Assembly (NCBI GenBank): GCA_027858355.1
Contig: JAQICW010000041.1
Span: 1 to 11,600 of the forward strand
Direction: 5' to 3'
DNA length: 11,600 nt
Source of the DNA: Desulfobacula sp.
Lineage (GTDB): Bacteria; Desulfobacterota; Desulfobacteria; Desulfobacterales; Desulfobacteraceae
In this document: positions 7,395 through 11,600 of the stretch, piece after piece
Layout: every line of letters starts with the position of its first letter
How positions within the stretch are numbered: position 1 is the stretch's first letter
Program-made: the position numbers and the translations under genes
The notes under the pieces: generated by a model
Told to the model about the DNA's origin: nothing
The model's database searches: none
What the model saw: the letters and a program-made list of their open reading frames with translations, nothing else

Positions 7395-9190
7395 TAGATC
7401 CTTTCTTTTTCTAAAAGATGGTAATATTCACCCTTTAAACGAACTAGTTCACGATGAGATCCTTTTTCCCTGATTTTCCCATCCCTTAAAAGAAGTATGG
7501 TATCACAATTTCTTACAGTAGAAAGCCTGTGGGCGATGACAATGGAAAGCCGCCCTTTCATCAGCTTGTTCATTGCATCATGAACCTTTTGTTCTGACTG
7601 GGAATCCATGTATGATGTTGCTTCATCAAAAATGATCAGGTCTGGATTAAAGGCAAATGCCCGGGCAATGCATACAAGTTGTTTCTGGCCACTGGATAAT
7701 GGACGGCCACCTTCTTTGATCAATGTATCAAGCCCTGAAAATTTTTCAAATAAAAAATCACAGTTTCCATCATATAATGCCTTTTCAAGCCTCAACGTAT
7801 CCATAGAAAGTCCAGCCGGCTTAATATTTTCCCTTATGCTGCCAAAAAAGAGAATCGGATCCTGCATGACAAGAGCAGTCTTACTCCTGATATCTTTTAT
7901 ATTTATTGAATTGCTATTGATATTGTTGATGAAAATATTTCCATCATCTGCTTTATAGAATCCTGTGATCAGATTGATAATGGAACTTTTTCCAGATCCT
8001 GTCTGACCTACAATGCCAATGGAGTTTCCTTGATCAAGATGAAAAGAAATATTTTTTAATACCATTGTTTTCTGGTCATATGAAAAATTTACCTGGTCAA
8101 AAGCGATACTGGAAATTTTATCAATCCCCTGTCTGTTCTTACTGATTCGCTGTTTTGCCTTATCATTGTTGAGAACGTTGACAATCCTTTCTGCCGAAGC
8201 CATAGCACTCTGGAGCAGATTGAACTTTTCAGACAATTCCCTTAATGGCCTGAAAAAAAGTTTCATATAAGTTAAAAAGGCCACAAGTTCGCCTAAGGTC
8301 AGAGATTTTTCAATAACTCCAAAGCTTCCACCCCAGATGATGATAGCAACACTCACTACACCTAAGAAACCGATAAAGGGCATGAATATGGAAAATATTT
8401 TTATCTGAAACACAGTAGCTGTGAAATGTTCAAAATTCAGGTTTTTAAACCGTTGTATGAAATTATTCTGGCTGGAGGTTGTCTGGATGATTTTTATCCC
8501 GGTAATGGCTTCTGAAAAACTATGGTTGATTTCAGCTAATTTTTGTCGGATAGTTCTAAACGCATTGCGCAGAATTTTTGAAAACAGAACAATACTGATC
8601 ACAATAACCGGAACCAACAGGGACAGGTAAAAAGCCAGTTTAATGTCAATGGTATAAAGGATCAAAAGAATGCCGGCCATAAGCATAAGATCCTTAAAGA
8701 TAAAAATGAGGACACTGGTAAACATCTCATTCATGTTTTCAACATCACCTGCCACACGGGAAACCAGCCGGCCGCTTGAGTTTTTATCATAAAAGGCCAC
8801 GGGCAGAAATGTCATGTGGGCGAACAGAGCGCAACGCAGGTTTAGTATGATTTTTTGACCAGTGTATTCCATAAAAAGGCTCTGGAAAAAATCGATTACA
8901 AATGAAGCCAGGATAAATATGGAAAAAAATATGCCAAAAGTTTTAAAAGATTCAATTTTAAAGCCCAGAATCTGGATGCCTTTTTCAAGACCAACAGGAA
9001 CGATAAATCCATCAAAGGCTTTTTGAATAAAAAGCGGCATGAGCAGCTCAAAGAAAGTGACCAGGGTGACCAGTAATATTGACAGGATCAGCATCCATGC
9101 ATAGGGCCTGATAAAAGGCCATAATTTTTTGGCTACGTTAAAATCCGCAAGTGTTATTTCTTTTTCTTGAGGATTAATATCAGTTTTCAT
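7394..9190 (-). CDS. ABC exporter half-transporter with catalytically competent Walker B (MdlB/BmrD-like)
   Basis: This is an inner-membrane half-transporter of 598 residues: six predicted membrane segments (roughly 33-55, 83-105, 160-180, 185-205, 265-287, 295-315), then a nucleotide-binding domain. The NBD has Walker A GQTGSGKS (395-402), Q-loop Gln443, Walker B FDE with catalytic Glu523 and switch His554. The signature is LSSGQ (498-502) instead of LSGGQ, resembling the altered signature of MdlB-type partners. An upstream in-frame extension to 9283 exists, but I chose ATG at 9188-9190. That start follows GAGGAGGG directly, gives a normal N-terminus and overlaps the partner's stop (ATGAAAACTGA), a typical coupled junction. 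It pairs with the gene ending at 9180. Multidrug or lipid export is a family-level guess. Its stop codon lies at the edge of the large palindrome. Confidence 0.93.
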   Translation of the reverse strand: MKTDINPQEKEITLADFNVAKKLWPFIRPYAWMLILSILLVTLVTFFELLMPLFIQKAFDGFIVPVGLEKGIQILGFKIESFKTFGIFFSIFILASFVIDFFQSLFMEYTGQKIILNLRCALFAHMTFLPVAFYDKNSSGRLVSRVAGDVENMNEMFTSVLIFIFKDLMLMAGILLILYTIDIKLAFYLSLLVPVIVISIVLFSKILRNAFRTIRQKLAEINHSFSEAITGIKIIQTTSSQNNFIQRFKNLNFEHFTATVFQIKIFSIFMPFIGFLGVVSVAIIIWGGSFGVIEKSLTLGELVAFLTYMKLFFRPLRELSEKFNLLQSAMASAERIVNVLNNDKAKQRISKNRQGIDKISSIAFDQVNFSYDQKTMVLKNISFHLDQGNSIGIVGQTGSGKSSIINLITGFYKADDGNIFINNINSNSINIKDIRSKTALVMQDPILFFGSIRENIKPAGLSMDTLRLEKALYDGNCDFLFEKFSGLDTLIKEGGRPLSSGQKQLVCIARAFAFNPDLIIFDEATSYMDSQSEQKVHDAMNKLMKGRLSIVIAHRLSTVRNCDTILLLRDGKIREKGSHRELVRLKGEYYHLLEKERI

Positions 9191-10907
9191 ATCCCTCCTC
9201 AAACTGCTGCACCTGGTAAGATTTTCTATAAAAACGATCTGTTTGAATGAGTGTTTCATGGGTTCCAAAATGATTGATCTCACCGTTTTTCAGTATAAAA
9301 ATGGTGTCGCAGGATGCCAGAGCCGAGATCCTGTGGGATATGATAATAAAAGTGGCATTAAAATTCATCCGGTTCAATTGTAAAATAATTTTGGATGCGG
9401 TATGGGTGTCCACTTGGCTTATGGGATCATCCAGGATTATGATGGGTTTTTTGCGCATCAATGTCCGGGCAAGAGCAATCCTTTGTTTTTGTCCTCCTGA
9501 AAGGGTGATACCTCTTTCGCCAACAATTGTATCAAGCCCTTCAGGCATTTTTTCAATGGTATCTTCCAGACAGCAAACCTGGATAATTTGATCAAGTTTT
9601 TCTTTATCCACATTTTTTCCCATGAGAATATTTTCTTTTATCGTACCTGAAAAAAGAAAGGCTTCCTGGGGCATCAGGGCAATATTCTGCCTTAGAAAAT
9701 TAAGATCCAGGGTATTCAGATCAAGGCCGTCTATACTGATTTTTCCGCGGCTTACATTGTAAAGCCTTGGAATCAGCTGGATCAGGCTGCTTTTCCCGGA
9801 ACCCGGTGGGCCGCTGATGCCGATGGAACTTCCCTGTTGGATTTTAAAATTGATATTTGAAAGAATTGCTTTGTCCTTATCATAGCCAAAGCTGACATTT
9901 TCAAATACGATGTTTCCCGCAACTTTTGGAAGGATATTTGGATTTTCAGGAGAGCTTACCTCGGGCATTGAGTCTAAAAGCGTATTAATCCTTTGTAATG
10001 ATGCCATTCCCCTTTGAAAGAGATTGGTCATCCATCCCAGGGCAATGACAGGCCATGCCAGGATTCCAATATATTGAAAAAAGGCTACAAGCTCACCTGG
10101 TGTTATAACCTGTTGCATCACAAGAAAACCACCATAAAATATAACCACCAGGGTGGACAAATTTAAACAAAATATCAGTAAAGGTTTTATCAGGGCGGTA
10201 ACAAAAACACGCTTAAGATTTTTTTTAAAATAATCTACTGAAGCATTTTCAACCTTATCGCTTATGATGCTCTCAAAATTGAACACTTTGATAATGCGGA
10301 TGCCAAAAAAACTCTCCCTTACAAGTTCGGTAAGTTGAGAATAGGATTCCTGGGCTGTTTTATGAAAGGCATGCATTTTTTTCCCCAGGGTTCTTGTGGC
10401 AAAAATCAGAAACGGCATTGGGATCATTGCAATGGCCGTCAGTTTTGGATGGGTCCAGATCATGATGCCAAGGGTGGCACCGCCAAGAAGAATGGTATCC
10501 ACAAGTACGATCAGACCAAAACCGAATGCCATCCTGATATGATTGATGTCGCTTGTGGCATGGGCCATGATATCGCCTGTTTTAACCTTGTCTAAATAGG
10601 CCATGTCCAGACTCAGGATATGTTTGAACAGATCATCTCTTATGCCCTTTTCAACATTTCTTGCACTTATCATTAGAAGATTGCGCCAGCCATACCTGAA
10701 TACTGCCATGAAAAGGCCCAGAAAAATAATTAATGCACATTGAAACATCAGAGTTTTTTTGTCAAAAGAGGCTGAGCTTAAGGTGTCAATAGCATGTTTA
10801 ACTATCTGGGGAATGACCAGTTGCATGGCATCCACAATAATCATGCATAAAATACCCAATAGTATTTTATTAAGATTTTTTTTAAAATATGGATAGATCA
10901 GTTTCAA
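9180..10907 (-). CDS. ABC exporter half-transporter with degenerate Walker B (MdlA/BmrC-like)
   Basis: This 575-residue half-transporter is the first gene of a two-gene operon. Six membrane segments are predicted (roughly 13-36, 55-78, 128-150, 155-173, 236-260, 272-292). The NBD carries Walker A GPPGSGKS (366-373), Q-loop Gln414, a perfect LSGGQ signature (469-473), Walker B ILDDP where Asp494 replaces the catalytic Glu, and switch His525. The Glu-to-Asp change is typical of the MdlA/BmrC/LmrC side of heterodimeric exporters. The start is TTG at 10905-10907. A stop codon lies three codons upstream in frame, the first in-frame ATG would remove part of the N-terminal helix, and a GGAG lies 11 nt upstream. 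The last 11 nt overlap the start of the partner gene. The transported compound is unknown. Confidence 0.93.
   Translation of the reverse strand: MKLIYPYFKKNLNKILLGILCMIIVDAMQLVIPQIVKHAIDTLSSASFDKKTLMFQCALIIFLGLFMAVFRYGWRNLLMISARNVEKGIRDDLFKHILSLDMAYLDKVKTGDIMAHATSDINHIRMAFGFGLIVLVDTILLGGATLGIMIWTHPKLTAIAMIPMPFLIFATRTLGKKMHAFHKTAQESYSQLTELVRESFFGIRIIKVFNFESIISDKVENASVDYFKKNLKRVFVTALIKPLLIFCLNLSTLVVIFYGGFLVMQQVITPGELVAFFQYIGILAWPVIALGWMTNLFQRGMASLQRINTLLDSMPEVSSPENPNILPKVAGNIVFENVSFGYDKDKAILSNINFKIQQGSSIGISGPPGSGKSSLIQLIPRLYNVSRGKISIDGLDLNTLDLNFLRQNIALMPQEAFLFSGTIKENILMGKNVDKEKLDQIIQVCCLEDTIEKMPEGLDTIVGERGITLSGGQKQRIALARTLMRKKPIIILDDPISQVDTHTASKIILQLNRMNFNATFIIISHRISALASCDTIFILKNGEINHFGTHETLIQTDRFYRKSYQVQQFEEGYEN
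9193..9200 (-). promoter_or_regulatory. Ribosome-binding site for the second ABC gene, inside the first
   Basis: Read on the - strand, GAGGAGGG sits 2 nt before ATG (9190) and lies within the last codons of the upstream ABC gene (Glu-Glu-Gly). The spacing is short, but the site and the overlapping stop support the 9190 start over the longer frame. Confidence 0.7.
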
Positions 10908-10929
10908 TTTTTTTTAAGCTCCAGGTATC

Positions 10930-10957
10930 AAAATAGACACTCTTTTTTTCATTGCAA
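10930..10957 (-). promoter_or_regulatory. Candidate sigma-70-type promoter of the ABC operon
   Basis: On the - strand TTGCAA (10957-10952) is followed after 16 nt by TATTTT (10935-10930), each matching four of six consensus positions. It lies 23 nt upstream of the TTG start. The whole 10908-11135 region is very AT-rich, so chance matches are likely. The remainder of this 228-nt divergent gap, which must hold promoters for both directions, shows TATATAAAAT near 11108-11117 for the right-hand gene but no good -35 box, and no long inverted repeat. Confidence 0.3.
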
Positions 10958-11135
10958 TGCTTAAAGCTGAGCTATTACACTTATTAATAATAAATCCAAA
11001 ATGGAAATTATTGTATTTTTTATCATTTTAGAATAAGTTTATAAAACTGGTGAACATAATTGTTTAAAAAAAATGGATAAAAGAAAACGTAAAAAACTAA
11101 TCCTATCTATATAAAATACCGAATGGGGTAGCCAT

Positions 11136-11582
11136 ATGAGTTCTGCATCTATAAGAATTTTTATTATTACAGAGGGCGATGAGATACTTCGAGTGCCAAT
11201 CAATAAATTTGAACGTTTACTAAAAGGCACGGATGAGGATAAAATCGAAAGATTTGCGGGAAAGCGCGTTCGTGCTGCCGAGATAGGTGTGCGGCTTGAG
11301 AATCGAAAACCAATTGGAGTTATACGTGCTATCTATCATTATTTTTATTTTAATGAAAACGGCATTCTCGATAAAGACAGATTAAGAAAGGATGCAAATA
11401 TTGTGTCTACTGCTGGAATCTCTCCTATGTTTACACAAAAACCGCAAGACAATATAATAAATGCACAGCAAGAATTCGCTAAAAGGCAAAGAGATCATGC
11501 TGTTTGGTGGAAACCCAATATGCAGCTTGAACGTAATATCTTAGACGCATCCATCGATGAGTTTAAGTGCAAAAGATTGTAG
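11136..11582 (+). CDS. Conserved-looking protein of unknown function, 148 residues
   Basis: I do not recognise this gene. The predicted product is a soluble, highly charged protein with no signal peptide or membrane segment. The N-terminal part (about 6-85) reads like a compact alpha/beta domain: strand RIFIITEGDEILRVP, a helix KFERLLKG (24-31), then FAGKRVRAAEIGVRL (40-54), NRKPIGVIRAIYHYFYFN (56-73) and an acidic-basic GILDKDRLRKD (76-86). The C-terminal third is likely helical, with a Trp pair at 124-125 (HAVWWKP). No metal-binding, nucleotide-binding or nuclease motif stands out. The start is ATG, 7 nt after a weak GGGG; no upstream in-frame alternative is needed. It is divergent from the ABC operon and ends 18 nt before the window edge, so its downstream partner is unseen. 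Coding nature is supported by its length, the complete frame and ordered hydrophobic periodicity. Confidence 0.75.
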   Translation: MSSASIRIFIITEGDEILRVPINKFERLLKGTDEDKIERFAGKRVRAAEIGVRLENRKPIGVIRAIYHYFYFNENGILDKDRLRKDANIVSTAGISPMFTQKPQDNIINAQQEFAKRQRDHAVWWKPNMQLERNILDASIDEFKCKRL

Positions 11583-11600
11583 TGCGGTTAAAAAAAATAA

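Noticed and set aside
9191..9283. 31-residue N-terminal extension of the second ABC gene
   Set aside because: It would lie out of frame over the conserved end of the partner NBD; the ATG at 9190 with GAGGAGGG and a stop-start overlap is far better.
10335..10595. Plus-strand 86-codon open frame opposite the first ABC gene
   Set aside because: It is antisense to conserved membrane-domain sequence; low plausibility as a protein.
1..11600. CRISPR arrays, tRNA or rRNA genes, integrases, transposases, toxin-antitoxin pairs
   Set aside because: I looked on both strands and saw no spaced direct repeats, cloverleaf sequences or matching protein motifs.

Overview
The window looks like a chromosomal segment of a moderately AT-rich Deltaproteobacterium (Desulfobacterota), perhaps a sulfate reducer of the Desulfobacter/Desulfobacula kind. 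That placement is inferred from the protein style and from the infB-rbfA-truB-rpsO-pnp order. It is not proven by any marker in the window.

Left part (1-6459, all + strand): the translation and RNA-metabolism cluster. It holds the 3' part of infB (initiation factor IF2, open at the left edge), rbfA (30S maturation), truB (tRNA Psi55 synthase), rpsO (ribosomal protein S15) and pnp (polynucleotide phosphorylase). Two features stand out. First, truB is cut by an in-frame TAA at 3515-3517. The same reading frame resumes at once with a 66-residue open frame that looks like the missing C-terminal PUA-like domain. Second, two long perfect hairpins lie between rpsO and pnp: a 14-bp terminator and a 17-bp stem in the pnp leader.

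Middle (6449-7396): a YycJ/WalJ-type metallo-beta-lactamase-fold hydrolase overlaps the end of pnp by 11 nt, so it is probably translated with it. Behind it is a multi-part imperfect palindrome of about 160 bp. The palindrome fills the gap between this gene and the convergent ABC operon and resembles a MITE-like or REP-like element.

Right part (7394-10907, - strand): two overlapping genes for the halves of a heterodimeric ABC exporter (MdlAB/BmrCD/LmrCD/TM287-288 type). One half has Asp in place of the catalytic Glu and the other has LSSGQ in place of LSGGQ. Together these predict one degenerate and one competent ATP site. After a 228-nt AT-rich divergent intergenic region, a 148-residue protein of unknown function (11136-11582, + strand) closes the window.

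Most of the window is ordinary housekeeping sequence. I see no CRISPR array, phage gene, transposase, tRNA or rRNA. The observations most worth a second look are the interrupted truB, the large palindrome, the paired hairpins before pnp and the unknown gene at the right edge.
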